From positions 1-64,000 of the forward strand of contig NZ_PYGA01000004.1 of NCBI RefSeq assembly GCF_003014485.1: a stretch of DNA of 64,000 nucleotides, in the 5' to 3' direction. The notes below the pieces were generated by a model. It did no database searches and was not told where the DNA came from. It saw nothing but the letters and a program-made list of their open reading frames with translations. The position numbers and the translations under genes were made by a program. Source of the DNA: Murinocardiopsis flavida (GTDB lineage Bacteria > Actinomycetota > Actinomycetes > Streptosporangiales > Streptosporangiaceae). This document shows, piece after piece, positions 1-8,323 of the stretch (positions are counted from its first letter, which is position 1; every line of letters starts with the position of its first letter).

Positions 1-90
1 GGCAGGCCGACGATTCCCCAGAAGGACAACCGAAGCGTCAGTCAGGCGGAGAGTCAGACCTCCGGGCGATGCCACGGCTAATCCTCACTG

Positions 91-861
91 TCAGGTGAGT
101 TCGAGGCCGCCGTCGATCGTGAGGACCTGGCCGGTGAGCCACGTGGTGCCCGGGTCGGCCAGCCGCAGCACCCACTGGGCGACCTCACCGGGCTCGCCGC
201 GGCGGCCCAGCGGGATCCGCTCGGTCTCCGCGTCCTTGATCTGGGCGACGGTGGACTCGGACAGCCCGGCGGCCGACAGCGCCTCGCTCTCGGTGGGGCC
301 GGGCGCCAAGGCGTTGACCCGCACCCCCTCAGGGGCCAGTTCCAGCGCCCAGCAGCGCGTCAACTGCTCGATGGCGGCCTTGGAGGCCGCGTAGTGGGCG
401 GCGCCGGGCAGCGGCCGGTGGCCGTAGGTGCTGGAGACGTTGACGATCGTGCCCTTGTGGTGGCGCAGGTGCGGCAGGGCCGCGGCGGCCAGGAGGCTGG
501 GGGCGGTGACGTTGAGCGCGAACAACGCGGCGATGCGGTCCGCATCGGTTTCGGCCAGCGGCATCAACGCGGTGGCACCGGCGTTGTTGACGAGCGCGTC
601 GATGCGGCCCCACCGGTCCGCGGCGGCCTCGGCCACCTCGGCGGGGGCGTCGGGGGCGCGCAGGTCGGCGGGGTGGGCGACGATGCCGGGATGCCCGGCA
701 GCGGTCTCCTCGAGCGCTTCGCGGCGCCGGCCGACCCCCAGGACGCGGGCTCCGGCGCGGGCCAGGCTGATCGCGGTGGCGCGGCCGATACCCGATCCGG
801 CGCCGGTGACGATCGCCACCCGTCCGTGGAGGTCGGTGTGCTGGTGGTGCGGCTGGGTCAA
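91..861 (-). CDS. SDR-family NAD(P)-dependent oxidoreductase
   Basis: A classical short-chain dehydrogenase/reductase of 256 residues, the usual length for the family. It shows the cofactor motif TGAGSGIG (residues 19-26), an NNAG stabilising motif, the catalytic Tyr157-x3-Lys161 (YAASK) and a C-terminal GQVLTIDGG typical of FabG-like members. The substrate is not predictable. I place the start at a TTG (861-859) because an AAGGGGG ribosome-binding site precedes it. The longer open frame to 954 would run through the divergent arsR gene. The gene shares a dyad-bearing intergenic region with the ArsR regulator at 915, so repression by that protein is likely. The SDR family is certain; the start and role are inferred. 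Confidence 0.85.
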   Translation of the reverse strand: MTQPHHQHTDLHGRVAIVTGAGSGIGRATAISLARAGARVLGVGRRREALEETAAGHPGIVAHPADLRAPDAPAEVAEAAADRWGRIDALVNNAGATALMPLAETDADRIAALFALNVTAPSLLAAAALPHLRHHKGTIVNVSSTYGHRPLPGAAHYAASKAAIEQLTRCWALELAPEGVRVNALAPGPTESEALSAAGLSESTVAQIKDAETERIPLGRRGEPGEVAQWVLRLADPGTTWLTGQVLTIDGGLELT

Positions 862-871
862 CCCGGCCCCC

Positions 872-908
872 TTGTTCGTTGTTCGTCGAATATCGAACAA
901 GCTAGCAT
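872..908 (+). promoter_or_regulatory. ArsR promoter and operator dyad
   Basis: A dyad TTGTTCG-n8-CGAACAA spans 879-900, and a further TTGTTCG copy lies at 872-878. On the plus strand, TTGTTC (879-884) and TAGCAT (903-908) are separated by 18 bp and read as -35 and -10. The ATG at 915 lies 6 nt past the -10, so the arsR transcript is probably leaderless. The dyad covers the promoter and lies just upstream of the divergent SDR start, as expected for an autoregulated ArsR repressor. Confidence 0.6.
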
Positions 909-914
909 GGGGGC

Positions 915-1262
915 ATGAGACGCGCGCATCACCCGGCGACCGAAGAGCTGTCATTGCCCGAGGTGATGGCGGCGCTCAGCGACCCGTTGCGCATCGGGCT
1001 CGTGCGGGTGCTGGCCGACGGCGCCGAGCGCGGGTGGGGCGAGCTGCGGGCACCAGTGGCCAAGTCCACGCTCAGCCATCACCTGCGGGTGCTGCGCGAC
1101 GCGGGGGTGACCCGCACCCGGCAGGAGGGCACCCGCTGCTTCGTCACGCTGCGCCGCCAAGACCTGCAAACGCGCTTCCCCGGGCTGGTCGAGGCCCTGC
1201 TCGCGGCGGCAGGCGCCGAGGGTGTCGGCAGCGGCGTCCATCTCGCCCCCGGCGGCAACTGA
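915..1262 (+). CDS. ArsR-family winged-helix transcriptional regulator
   Basis: A 115-residue helix-turn-helix regulator. The fold is recognisable from LSDPLRIGLVRVLADG and the recognition helix KSTLSHHLRVLRDAGV (about residues 51-66), followed by the wing TRQEGTRCFVTLR. No paired cysteine metal-binding motif (ELCVCDL type) is present, so this is not a classical arsenic sensor. It is more like the non-metal ArsR regulators that control a neighbouring dehydrogenase. It is divergent from the SDR gene ending at 91, with an operator-like dyad between them. A hairpin follows 3 nt after the stop. Confidence 0.85.
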   Translation: MRRAHHPATEELSLPEVMAALSDPLRIGLVRVLADGAERGWGELRAPVAKSTLSHHLRVLRDAGVTRTRQEGTRCFVTLRRQDLQTRFPGLVEALLAAAGAEGVGSGVHLAPGGN

Positions 1263-1265
1263 CCT

Positions 1266-1284
1266 CCCCGGCCTCGCTCCGGGG
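1266..1284 (+). terminator. Hairpin just after arsR
   Basis: CCCCGG (1266-1271) and CCGGGG (1279-1284) pair around a 7-nt loop, starting 3 nt after the arsR stop. No T-tract follows, which is common in high-GC actinomycetes. The rest of 1285-1581 holds no convincing gene. It is GC-rich spacer that must contain the pabAB promoter, which I cannot locate. Confidence 0.4.
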
Positions 1285-1581
1285 CAACGCCGGGAGCCGC
1301 CTGGTCGGGCGGAGCGCCAGCGGGAAGGTGCTCGGGGGCGGCGCGGGCGTGCGGGTCGTCGACCGGCCACGCCGAACCGCATCCCGTCGGCCGAGGCGAT
1401 CAGCCCGCCGCCCACAGGAGGGGGTGGTCTGCGAGGCGGGGAAGGGCTCCTCCGGCGCCGAGGCCATGGTCGTGGCCGCCGACCGCAGGTCCGATCCGGC
1501 GGAACCACCCGGCCCCCTGCCGCCGGGGCACCCGCGCCTGGCACTCTTGCAGTGGCGGTGCGGAGCGACGGGGGAGGGCCC

Positions 1582-3816
1582 ATGCGGGTGCTGCTGGTGG
1601 ACAACCACGACTCCTACACCTACAACCTCTTCCAGCTCATCGCCTCGGTGCTCGGTGCCGAACCGGTCGTGTACACCAACGACGCGCCCGAACTCGGCCG
1701 CCTCGACTCGGTCGGCTTCGACGCGATCGTCGTCTCGCCCGGCCCCGGCCGCCCGCAGAAGCCGCGCGACCTCGGCGGGGTGCCCCGGCTGCTGGCCGGT
1801 TCCCCGGTCCCGGTGCTGGGCGTGTGCCTGGGCCACCAGGCCATCGCGCACCTCGCCGGTGCGCCCGTGGTCGCCGCCGACACGCCCCGGCACGGCCACC
1901 TCAGCACCGTCCGCCACACCGGCACCGGGCTGTTCGCGGACGTGCCGCCGGACTTCACCGCGGTGCGCTACCACTCGCTGTGCGTCCGGGAGCCCCTGCC
2001 CGAGGACCTGCGGGCCACCGCGTGGGCCGAGGACGGCGTGGTGATGGCGCTGGAGCACCGCACGCTGCCCCGCTGGGGGGTCCAGTTCCACCCGGAGTCC
2101 GTCGCCGGCGAGCACGGGCGCACGCTCGTCGCGAACTTCGCCGCGCTCGCGTCCCGGTCCCGGCGCGCGGTGACCGAAACCCGGCGGACGGGCCACGGCG
2201 GTACCGCGTCCGAAACCATGGCGCACCCCCCAGGGTCCGGGCAGGGCACCGGTGACCTGGGCACCGATGAACGCGCCATGTCCGAAACCCCGGAGGCGCC
2301 ACCGCGGCCGCAATACGGTCGGGCGGGCGGCGGCCGGGACGCGCCCGGCCCCGCCGCCGGGTTCGCGGCCGGGGGCGCGGTCGAGGTCGCCGGGCTGCCG
2401 TTCGCCGTCGACTGCGAGCGCGCCTTCGCGCACCTCTACGGCGCGCGGGAGTACGCGTTCTGGCTGGACAGCAGCCGCGTCGCCGGGCCGGCCCGGTTCT
2501 CCTTCCTCGGCGACGCCTCGGGCCCCTCCGGCGAGGTGCTGACCTACCGGGTGGGCGACGGCGCCGTGTCGGTGCGGCCGACCGGCGGCGCACCCCTGCG
2601 GGAGGACGGCACGATCTTCGACGCGCTGCGCCGCCGGCTGCCCGGCGCTGCGGCGGCCACTGAGACCGGGCTGCCGTTCGACTTCGCCGGCGGCTACGTC
2701 GGCTACTTCGGGTACGAGCTGAAGGCCGACTGCGGCGCCGCCGCCGCGTACACCGCCGAGACGCCCGACGCGGTGTGGCTGCGCTGCGACCGCTTCGTCG
2801 CCGTCGACCACGCCGAGAACCGCACCTACGCGGTCGCCGCCGGGACCGGCGCCCGCGCATGGGCGGACAGAACAGCCGCGGAACTGCGCCGCCTACCGCC
2901 CCTGCCCCCGCTGCCCTCCGCGCAGGGCGCCGCCTCCGACGCGGTGTGGGAGTGGGAGCGGGAGCGCGACGGCTACACCTCCGACGTCAAGGAGTGCCTG
3001 GGCTACCTCGCGTCGGGCGAGAGCTACGAGATCTGCCTGACGACCCGGCTGCGCACGGCGGCGCCAGCCGACGACCTGGCGTTCTACCGGCGGCTGCGCG
3101 CCGCCAGCCCCGCGCCCTACGCCGCGCTGCTGCGACTGGGGGAGGTGACCGTGCACAGCGCCTCCCCGGAACGGTTCCTGCGGGTCGGCGCCGACGGAAC
3201 GGCGGAGAGCAGGCCCATCAAGGGCACCGCGCCCCGCTCCGCCGACCCCGCCGCGGACGCCGCGCTGGCGGCGGAGCTGCGCGCGAGCCCCAAGACCCGC
3301 GCCGAGAACCTGATGATCGTCGACCTGCTCCGCAACGACCTGGGCCGCGTGTGCGCGGTGGGCAGCGTCGAGGTGCCCGACTTCATGTACGTCGAGTCCT
3401 ATGCGACGGTGCACCAGCTCGTGTCCACGGTCCGGGGCCGCCTGCGGCCCGGTGTCGGCGCGCTCGACGCCGTCCGGGCATGCTTCCCCGGCGGGTCCAT
3501 GACCGGCGCGCCGAAACTGCGGACGATGGAGATCCTGGACCGGCTGGAGGGCTCCCCGCGCGGGGTGTACTCGGGCGCGCTGGGGTTCCTGTCGCACAGC
3601 GGAGCGGCCGACCTGAGCATCGTCATCCGGACGGCGGTGCGCAGCGGCGACACGCTGACGATCGGCGCGGGCGGCGCCATCGTGCTCGCCTCCGACCCAC
3701 ACGAGGAGTACGAGGAGATGCTGCTCAAGGCGTCGGTGCCCGCGGGCGCGGCAGGTGCGGTCCGCTGCGCACCCGGACCGGAGCCCGGGTGCGCAGCGGA
3801 CCCGCAGGGGGCCTGA
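1582..3816 (+). CDS. pabAB: Fused aminodeoxychorismate synthase (PabA-PabB)
   Basis: This 744-residue bifunctional enzyme converts chorismate and glutamine to 4-amino-4-deoxychorismate, the precursor of p-aminobenzoate for folate or for PABA-primed metabolites. The N-terminal class-I glutamine amidotransferase (about 1-195) has nucleophile Cys82 (GVCLGHQ) and His170/Glu172 (FHPES). A low-complexity linker (about 210-265) leads into the chorismate-binding PabB part, with ESYEICLTTRL, SASPERFLR, VDLLRNDLGRV and GGSMTGAPK. The motif PIKGT with Lys547 is the PabB signature; anthranilate synthases have PIAGT. The start is the ATG preceded by GGGGAG; the upstream in-frame extension has no domain. 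No pabC is adjacent. Fusion order and length match actinomycete PabAB proteins. Whether it serves folate or a secondary metabolite cannot be told here. Confidence 0.93.
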   Translation: MRVLLVDNHDSYTYNLFQLIASVLGAEPVVYTNDAPELGRLDSVGFDAIVVSPGPGRPQKPRDLGGVPRLLAGSPVPVLGVCLGHQAIAHLAGAPVVAADTPRHGHLSTVRHTGTGLFADVPPDFTAVRYHSLCVREPLPEDLRATAWAEDGVVMALEHRTLPRWGVQFHPESVAGEHGRTLVANFAALASRSRRAVTETRRTGHGGTASETMAHPPGSGQGTGDLGTDERAMSETPEAPPRPQYGRAGGGRDAPGPAAGFAAGGAVEVAGLPFAVDCERAFAHLYGAREYAFWLDSSRVAGPARFSFLGDASGPSGEVLTYRVGDGAVSVRPTGGAPLREDGTIFDALRRRLPGAAAATETGLPFDFAGGYVGYFGYELKADCGAAAAYTAETPDAVWLRCDRFVAVDHAENRTYAVAAGTGARAWADRTAAELRRLPPLPPLPSAQGAASDAVWEWERERDGYTSDVKECLGYLASGESYEICLTTRLRTAAPADDLAFYRRLRAASPAPYAALLRLGEVTVHSASPERFLRVGADGTAESRPIKGTAPRSADPAADAALAAELRASPKTRAENLMIVDLLRNDLGRVCAVGSVEVPDFMYVESYATVHQLVSTVRGRLRPGVGALDAVRACFPGGSMTGAPKLRTMEILDRLEGSPRGVYSGALGFLSHSGAADLSIVIRTAVRSGDTLTIGAGGAIVLASDPHEEYEEMLLKASVPAGAAGAVRCAPGPEPGCAADPQGA

Positions 3817-3837
3817 CCGGGCCCGGCCCGCCGCGCC

Positions 3838-4629
3838 CTACGCGACGGCGATGTCCTGGCCGGTGCCGCCGTCGACCGGCAGCTTGACAGCGGTACTGAA
3901 AGTGGCGTCGAAGGCGAGGAACAGCGCCGCCCGCGCGACCTCGTCGACGCTGCCGTGCCGCCTCATGGGGGTCTGCTCGTCGCCCACCCGGGAGAAGTCG
4001 GCCCTGAACGCGTCGGTGGCGTCGATCCCCATGGACGGCGTGTCGATGAAACCGGGGCTCACCGCGTTGACCCGGATCCCGCGCGGCAGCAGTTCCGCCG
4101 CGAACCCCTGGGTGAAGGACCACAGCGCGGCCTTGGACCCCGCGTAGGCGATCATGCCTGGGGCTCCGCCGGAGTCGGCGATCGAGCTGGTGAGCACGAT
4201 CGATCCGCCGTCGCGGACCAGCGGAGCCAGCCGCTGCACGGTGAAGAACGCGCCCTTGGCGTTGATGTCGAAGTGCCGGTCATAGGTCGCCTCGGTGACC
4301 TGGTCGAAGGTCTCCAGGCGTGCGTAGCCGTGGTTGACGAAGAGGGCGTCGATACCGCCGAGCAGCAGCTCCGCCCGCGCCGCCAGCGCGTCGATGTCGG
4401 CCGGGGACGCGGCGTCGGAGCGCACGACGTGGGCGCGGGGCCCGAGTTCGGCCTGCGCCGCCTCGATCTTCTTCCCGTCGCGGCCGGTGACGATCACCTC
4501 CGCGCCGCCGTCGATCAGCGCCGCGGCGATCGCCAGGCCCATGCCGTGCGTGCCGCCGGTCACGACGGCCTTGGTCGCTGCGTTGAGGGCCACGGGGTCC
4601 GTGCCTTCCGTGTCGTAGGTGTGGTTCAT
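3838..4629 (-). CDS. SDR-family oxidoreductase
   Basis: A 263-residue short-chain dehydrogenase with TGGTHGMG (cofactor glycine motif near residue 19), catalytic Tyr162 in YAGSK, and C-terminal [11 protein letters not shown]. The usual NNAG is replaced by VNHGY, a variation seen in some SDR subgroups. The ATG start overlaps the stop of the upstream dehydrogenase gene (ATGA at 4626-4629), so the two are translationally coupled. Both are divergent from the HxlR regulator at 5610, which probably controls them. HxlR regulators often respond to electrophiles or quinones, so a redox detoxification role is plausible but inferred. Confidence 0.88.
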   Translation of the reverse strand: MNHTYDTEGTDPVALNAATKAVVTGGTHGMGLAIAAALIDGGAEVIVTGRDGKKIEAAQAELGPRAHVVRSDAASPADIDALAARAELLLGGIDALFVNHGYARLETFDQVTEATYDRHFDINAKGAFFTVQRLAPLVRDGGSIVLTSSIADSGGAPGMIAYAGSKAALWSFTQGFAAELLPRGIRVNAVSPGFIDTPSMGIDATDAFRADFSRVGDEQTPMRRHGSVDEVARAALFLAFDATFSTAVKLPVDGGTGQDIAVA

Positions 4630-5444
4630 CGGGCGGCGCCGCGCAGCATCCGGGCCCGCAGCAGCCGCATCAGTTCGGGGTCGACTCCACTGTCCGCACT
4701 GGCGTCGATGATGTTGTCCAGGGCGACCGCCTGCATGGCGAGGTTGGACTCGTCGTTGTCGGCGGTGCCCGCGTCGAAGCCCTCCGCTATCCCCGGGAGG
4801 CCCGCGAGCATGGCCTCCAGCCAGGAGGCGGCGAGCGGCGCGAACTCCACCGCCGGGACCTGCTGCGCGGCAACCATCGACAGCGCGTGCTCGAAGCCGC
4901 CGAACATCCCGTACATCGCGCTGAGCAGCGCGAGGTCCTGCAACGACGCGAGCCCGGGGTCCTCTCCGACGTAAGTGGCGGCGCCCAGCGCCGCCAGCAG
5001 CCCCTGGTGCTCCTCGAAGACCTCCCGCGGCCCGCTGTAGAGGATGAACGCCCCGGGCCCGCCGATCATCGGGGGGACCGCCATGATCCCGCCGTCGAGG
5101 TACCGGGCGCCCTGGTCCGCCGCCCACGCCGCTGTCGCGCGGGCCTGCTGCGGAGTGCCGTTGGTGAGGTTGACGACGGTCCTGCCCGCAAGTGCGCCGG
5201 GCGCCGCGGCGAGGACCGCACGCACCGAGGCGTCGTCCAGGACGCAGAGCACGACGACAGGGCTCGCCGCGACGGCGTCGGCGGCCGTGTCGGCGCGGGT
5301 CGCGCCCTTGGCGACAAGGGGATCGGCCTTCGCCGCCGTCCGGTTCCACACGGTGGTCGGATGCCCGTTGCCGAGCAGTGCGTCGGCCAGCGCCGTTCCC
5401 ATCGCGCCGAGTCCGATGACCGTCACCGCTGTGCGGTCCGTCAT
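4626..5444 (-). CDS. NAD(P)-dependent dehydrogenase, 6PGDH/imine-reductase-like
   Basis: A 272-residue member of the 6-phosphogluconate/beta-hydroxyacid dehydrogenase superfamily. It begins with a Rossmann motif (VIGLGAMG, residues 9-16), followed by VWNRT, the NADP-type end of strand beta2. The NLTNGTP and [16 protein letters not shown] segments resemble imine reductases and reductive aminases more than hydroxyisobutyrate dehydrogenases, whose catalytic Lys motif (GxxGxGxxxK) I do not see. Instead the helix after the domain junction carries [12 protein letters not shown]. Substrate unknown. It is first gene of a two-gene operon with the SDR (4-bp overlap) and is divergent from hxlR. Confidence 0.82.
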   Translation of the reverse strand: MTDRTAVTVIGLGAMGTALADALLGNGHPTTVWNRTAAKADPLVAKGATRADTAADAVAASPVVVLCVLDDASVRAVLAAAPGALAGRTVVNLTNGTPQQARATAAWAADQGARYLDGGIMAVPPMIGGPGAFILYSGPREVFEEHQGLLAALGAATYVGEDPGLASLQDLALLSAMYGMFGGFEHALSMVAAQQVPAVEFAPLAASWLEAMLAGLPGIAEGFDAGTADNDESNLAMQAVALDNIIDASADSGVDPELMRLLRARMLRGAAR

Positions 5445-5555
5445 TCTGCTGCCCCCAGTTCAGTGCCGTGGATGGTGCGCACGCGGAGTCCCGCGGCGGT
5501 CGCCGCCGGGTGCTGTGCGCTCATGTCGATCCTGGGGCTTTACTGCACTTACCTC

Positions 5556-5583
5556 AAGTACCTACTATTAAGTCAGGTACTGG
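5556..5583. promoter_or_regulatory. Inverted repeat in the HxlR/dehydrogenase divergent region
   Basis: GTACCT (5558-5563) and AGGTAC (5575-5580) form an inverted repeat with an 11-nt spacer. A further ACCT half lies at 5551-5554. The element sits in the AT-richer stretch between the divergent dehydrogenase operon and hxlR. It resembles HxlR-family boxes (GTAC-n-GTAC), so it is the likely operator for both directions. Confidence 0.5.
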
Positions 5584-5609
5584 TGTTTTGGTAAGAATTG
5601 GGGGCGGTC

Positions 5610-5945
5610 GTGAAGAAGCGCGCGTACACCTGCGGCCTCGACGCCGCCGTCGACGTCGTCGGCGGCAAATGGAAGGCGCTCCTGCTGTGGGCCCTGCACG
5701 AGGAGCCGCTGCGGTTCGGTGCGCTCAAACGGCTGGTCCCCGACATCAGCGAGAAGATGCTCATCCAGCAGCTCCGCGAGATGGAGACCTTCGGGCTCGT
5801 CCACCGCGAGGTGTACCACCAGGTCCCGCCGAAGGTGGAGTACTCGCTGACCGACCTCGGCACCTCGCTGAACAAGGCGCTCGAACCGCTCGGCGATTGG
5901 GGCGAGGAGCACATGGCCACCATCGAGGCGATCCCCAGGGACTGA
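5610..5945 (+). CDS. HxlR-family transcriptional regulator
   Basis: A 111-residue winged-helix regulator with the diagnostic HxlR sequence: Cys8 followed by GLDAAVDVVGGKWKALLLW, then LRFGALKRLVPDISEKMLIQQLREME and the wing YHQVPPKVEYSLTDLG. The single N-terminal cysteine is conserved in the family and in several members is the redox or aldehyde sensor. A GTG start at 5610 is chosen because GGGGGCGG precedes it; a TTG at 5598 is the alternative. It is divergent from the two-gene dehydrogenase operon. Confidence 0.88.
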   Translation: MKKRAYTCGLDAAVDVVGGKWKALLLWALHEEPLRFGALKRLVPDISEKMLIQQLREMETFGLVHREVYHQVPPKVEYSLTDLGTSLNKALEPLGDWGEEHMATIEAIPRD

Positions 5946-5954
5946 ACCCGCCGG

Positions 5955-6590
5955 CTACCCGCGGGTGTCGACGACCCGCAGGTGCGGGGCGAACTGCGTC
6001 GCGGCGCGCACGACCTCCTCCGGCGGCACGGTCCAGGCGCCGATCCGCAGCGCGTAGCGCAGCGCGATCGGCGGGGCCCCGCTCGTGCTGCTCGCCGCCA
6101 GCTCCCTGCGGGTCGGCGGCGCCTCCATCCCCGCCGTGGGAAAGAACGCGATGTAGTCGGCCGAGCGCACCACACCCTGCCGGACGGAGAACAGGCAGCA
6201 CCCCGCGACCTCGAACCACTGCAACGGGCGGGCCAGACCAGAGGACGGCCAGGTCGACGCCGTGGTGACCCCATCGGCGTCGAGGCGCAGCAGGACCCGG
6301 CCCGGCCGCCGCCTGATCGCCGACATCAGCCCGTTGGCGGGGACGACCACCCCGATCAGGACGCCCATCACGACACCGATGACACCCTGCCACTCGCCCC
6401 GCAGGAGCACCGCGACGCCGCCGACGATCACGGTCAGGCCCACGAGAGCCAGCACCAGGTGCAGGAGTGCCATGCCGACACCGCGCCACGAGAGGCGCGT
6501 CGACACCAGGAGCGGCCCGCCGGGCGCGTGCGGCTGGGAGTGCGGCGGGGTGTGCGGCGTGGGCCGATGCGGGTCGTACACGCAGGGCAT
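5955..6590 (-). CDS. Small membrane protein of unknown function
   Basis: A 211-residue protein with a Pro/His-rich N terminus (residues 5-25) and two closely spaced hydrophobic segments (about 38-63 and 69-90). A cytoplasmic C-terminal domain follows, rich in beta-strand-like sequence (RVLLRLDADGVTTAST, PLQWFEVAGCCLF, YIAFFPTAG), reminiscent of bacterial PH-like domains. I cannot assign a function. The ATG at 6590 is the first plausible start; the open frame upstream lacks a domain. The gene lies 9 nt from the convergent hxlR. Confidence 0.65.
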   Translation of the reverse strand: MPCVYDPHRPTPHTPPHSQPHAPGGPLLVSTRLSWRGVGMALLHLVLALVGLTVIVGGVAVLLRGEWQGVIGVVMGVLIGVVVPANGLMSAIRRRPGRVLLRLDADGVTTASTWPSSGLARPLQWFEVAGCCLFSVRQGVVRSADYIAFFPTAGMEAPPTRRELAASSTSGAPPIALRYALRIGAWTVPPEEVVRAATQFAPHLRVVDTRG

Positions 6591-6800
6591 CCTACGGCCC
6601 GCCGCCCGGCCCCTCTCCCGCGCCGCCCGCCGGGCGCGCCACCGAGGGCATTTCCGACATGGCCCGATGATGGGCGATGATGGAGGCCCTGACGGACGGT
6701 CCCAGTGCCCCGGCCGACCACGACCGGCAGTCCACCGGCCGCGGCGACCGAGAGCGGTGCCCGGAGTACGGCGCGCCGCGGGACGGCAGCGAGGAGAGCG

Positions 6801-7112
6801 ATGACCGAGGAAGCGGGCAAGCACACGCCGGCGAGCTTCACCCGGCTGGTCGTGGGCAAGGAGGCCGAACGGCGCCGGACCGTCGTCCACTGGGACATGT
6901 CCGTGCCCGATCACGTCCCCGGCGAGATCCGGCACGCGGTGTTCCACGTCGCGGACCGGGGCTGGTGCGTGTGGGCCACCACCAGCGACGAGGAGATCGT
7001 CACCCCCGCGGAACGGGACTTCTACCCGCTCGACGACGTCCTGCCCGACCGGTGGAGCCGGGTCGGCTGGCACGGCGTGCGCGTCCCCGCGTCCACCGCC
7101 GCCCCGCGCTGA
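6801..7112 (+). CDS. Conserved-looking hypothetical protein, 103 residues
   Basis: A small soluble protein starting at ATG with GAGGAG 8 nt upstream. It has a Trp- and acidic-rich sequence (VHWDMSVPDHVPGEIRHAVF, WCVWATTSDEEI, VLPDRWSRVGWHGV) and no recognisable domain. It is convergent with the exonuclease gene at 7167. GC-rich complementary tracts in the 54-nt gap could act as a shared terminator. Function unknown. Confidence 0.6.
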   Translation: MTEEAGKHTPASFTRLVVGKEAERRRTVVHWDMSVPDHVPGEIRHAVFHVADRGWCVWATTSDEEIVTPAERDFYPLDDVLPDRWSRVGWHGVRVPASTAAPR

Positions 7113-7166
7113 CTCCGGCTCGGCCGCCGCCCCCACCGAGACAACGCGGGGTGGCGGGGGCCGCGG

Positions 7167-8168
7167 TCAGGTCGTGGTCGGTGCCACGGCGAGCATCGCG
7201 AGGAACTCCGCCTCGGTCACGATCGCGATGCGCTGGCCCTGCGTCCGGTACTGCTCGGCGCGCTGGTGCTTCGCCGTGCGGACCGCGATGTCGGCGACCA
7301 CCAGGACGTCGGTCTTCTTGGTGACGTTCTTCGCCGGGATCCCGCCGGCATCGGCGATGCGGTCCCACGCGTCCGGCTTCTCCATGGCGTCGAGCTCGCC
7401 GCTGATGCACACGGTCCGCCCGAACAGCGGGCCGAGCGTGTCGGCACCGGCGTCGGGTTCGGGCAGGGTCGCCCGCCCGATCTCCTGCCATTTGGCGAAC
7501 CGGTCGGCGGCGGGCGTCGACCCCGTTCTCGCGGGGGAGGGCGTGCCGGGTGCGGGGGCCCACGGCGCCAGGCTGCTCATGGGCAGCTCTGCCGCGGCGG
7601 CGAGTTCGTGGAGGGGCATGGAACGGTCGGCGCCGTGCACCTCCATAGCGGCGAGCACGATGCGGGCGGCGGCCTCGGCGTCGGCCCGCGCCTGGTGGTG
7701 GCCCGTCAGCGAGTGCTTGATGTGTTCGCACACCGTGGGCAGCCGGTGGTCGGACAGCTCCCGCCAGGTGCGCCGCGCCAGGGCGAGCGTGCAGGCGTAG
7801 GTGAGCGGGGGCCGGGGCGTCGCGGTGAGCTCGCAGGCGCGCCGCACCACGCTCATGTCGAAGGACGCGTTGTGCGCGACGAGCGGCCCGCCATCGGCGA
7901 AGGCGATGATGCGGTCGAACGCCTCGCGCCAGGTCACCGCCTCGGTCCCGCCGCGGCCCTCGTAGACGTCCTCGGCGGTGATGCCGTGGATCGCGGTGTT
8001 GCGGTATGAGAAGTGGCCGACCTGCTCGGGCGGGCGGATGAGCATGTCGTCCCAGTCGGCGATGTCGCCGTCGCGCACCTTCACCAGGCCGACCGAACAC
8101 GCGCTGCCGCGGTCGTTGTTCGCGGTCTCGAAGTCGATCGCGGTCCAGGTGTCGGCCACCGTGCTCAC
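7167..8168 (-). CDS. DnaQ-like 3'-5' exonuclease with C-terminal BRCT domain
   Basis: A 333-residue protein. The N-terminal DEDDh exonuclease domain (about 1-175) has Asp12/Glu14 (IDFETA), a second motif HNASFD, and the final His-x4-Asp in HQARADAEAA. The C-terminal part (about 250-325) is a BRCT domain like that of DNA ligase and polymerase accessory proteins: FGRTVCISGEL, GGIPAKNVTKKTDVLVVAD, AEQYRTQGQRIAIVTEAEFL. Such exonuclease-BRCT proteins are common in actinomycetes and are assumed to act in DNA repair or RNA/DNA end processing. The start is GTG at 8168. It stands alone on this strand. Confidence 0.9.
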   Translation of the reverse strand: MSTVADTWTAIDFETANNDRGSACSVGLVKVRDGDIADWDDMLIRPPEQVGHFSYRNTAIHGITAEDVYEGRGGTEAVTWREAFDRIIAFADGGPLVAHNASFDMSVVRRACELTATPRPPLTYACTLALARRTWRELSDHRLPTVCEHIKHSLTGHHQARADAEAAARIVLAAMEVHGADRSMPLHELAAAAELPMSSLAPWAPAPGTPSPARTGSTPAADRFAKWQEIGRATLPEPDAGADTLGPLFGRTVCISGELDAMEKPDAWDRIADAGGIPAKNVTKKTDVLVVADIAVRTAKHQRAEQYRTQGQRIAIVTEAEFLAMLAVAPTTT

Positions 8169-8323
8169 TCCGTCCCACTGCTGTGTTCGCCCCCAATGAG
8201 GCTAACGGCGGGACGGCCGCGGTGAGACCGGATCGGGCACAGCGGAGGACCCCGGTTTCGGCCCGGCGGGCGCCGGGCACGTCCATGTCGGTGCTCTCAG
8301 CCCCTGGATGGAGGCGGTCCACC

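Noticed and set aside
1144-2860. Minus-strand open frames over the PabAB gene
   Set aside because: Low-complexity Arg/Gly composition and complete overlap with a gene whose motifs are unambiguous.
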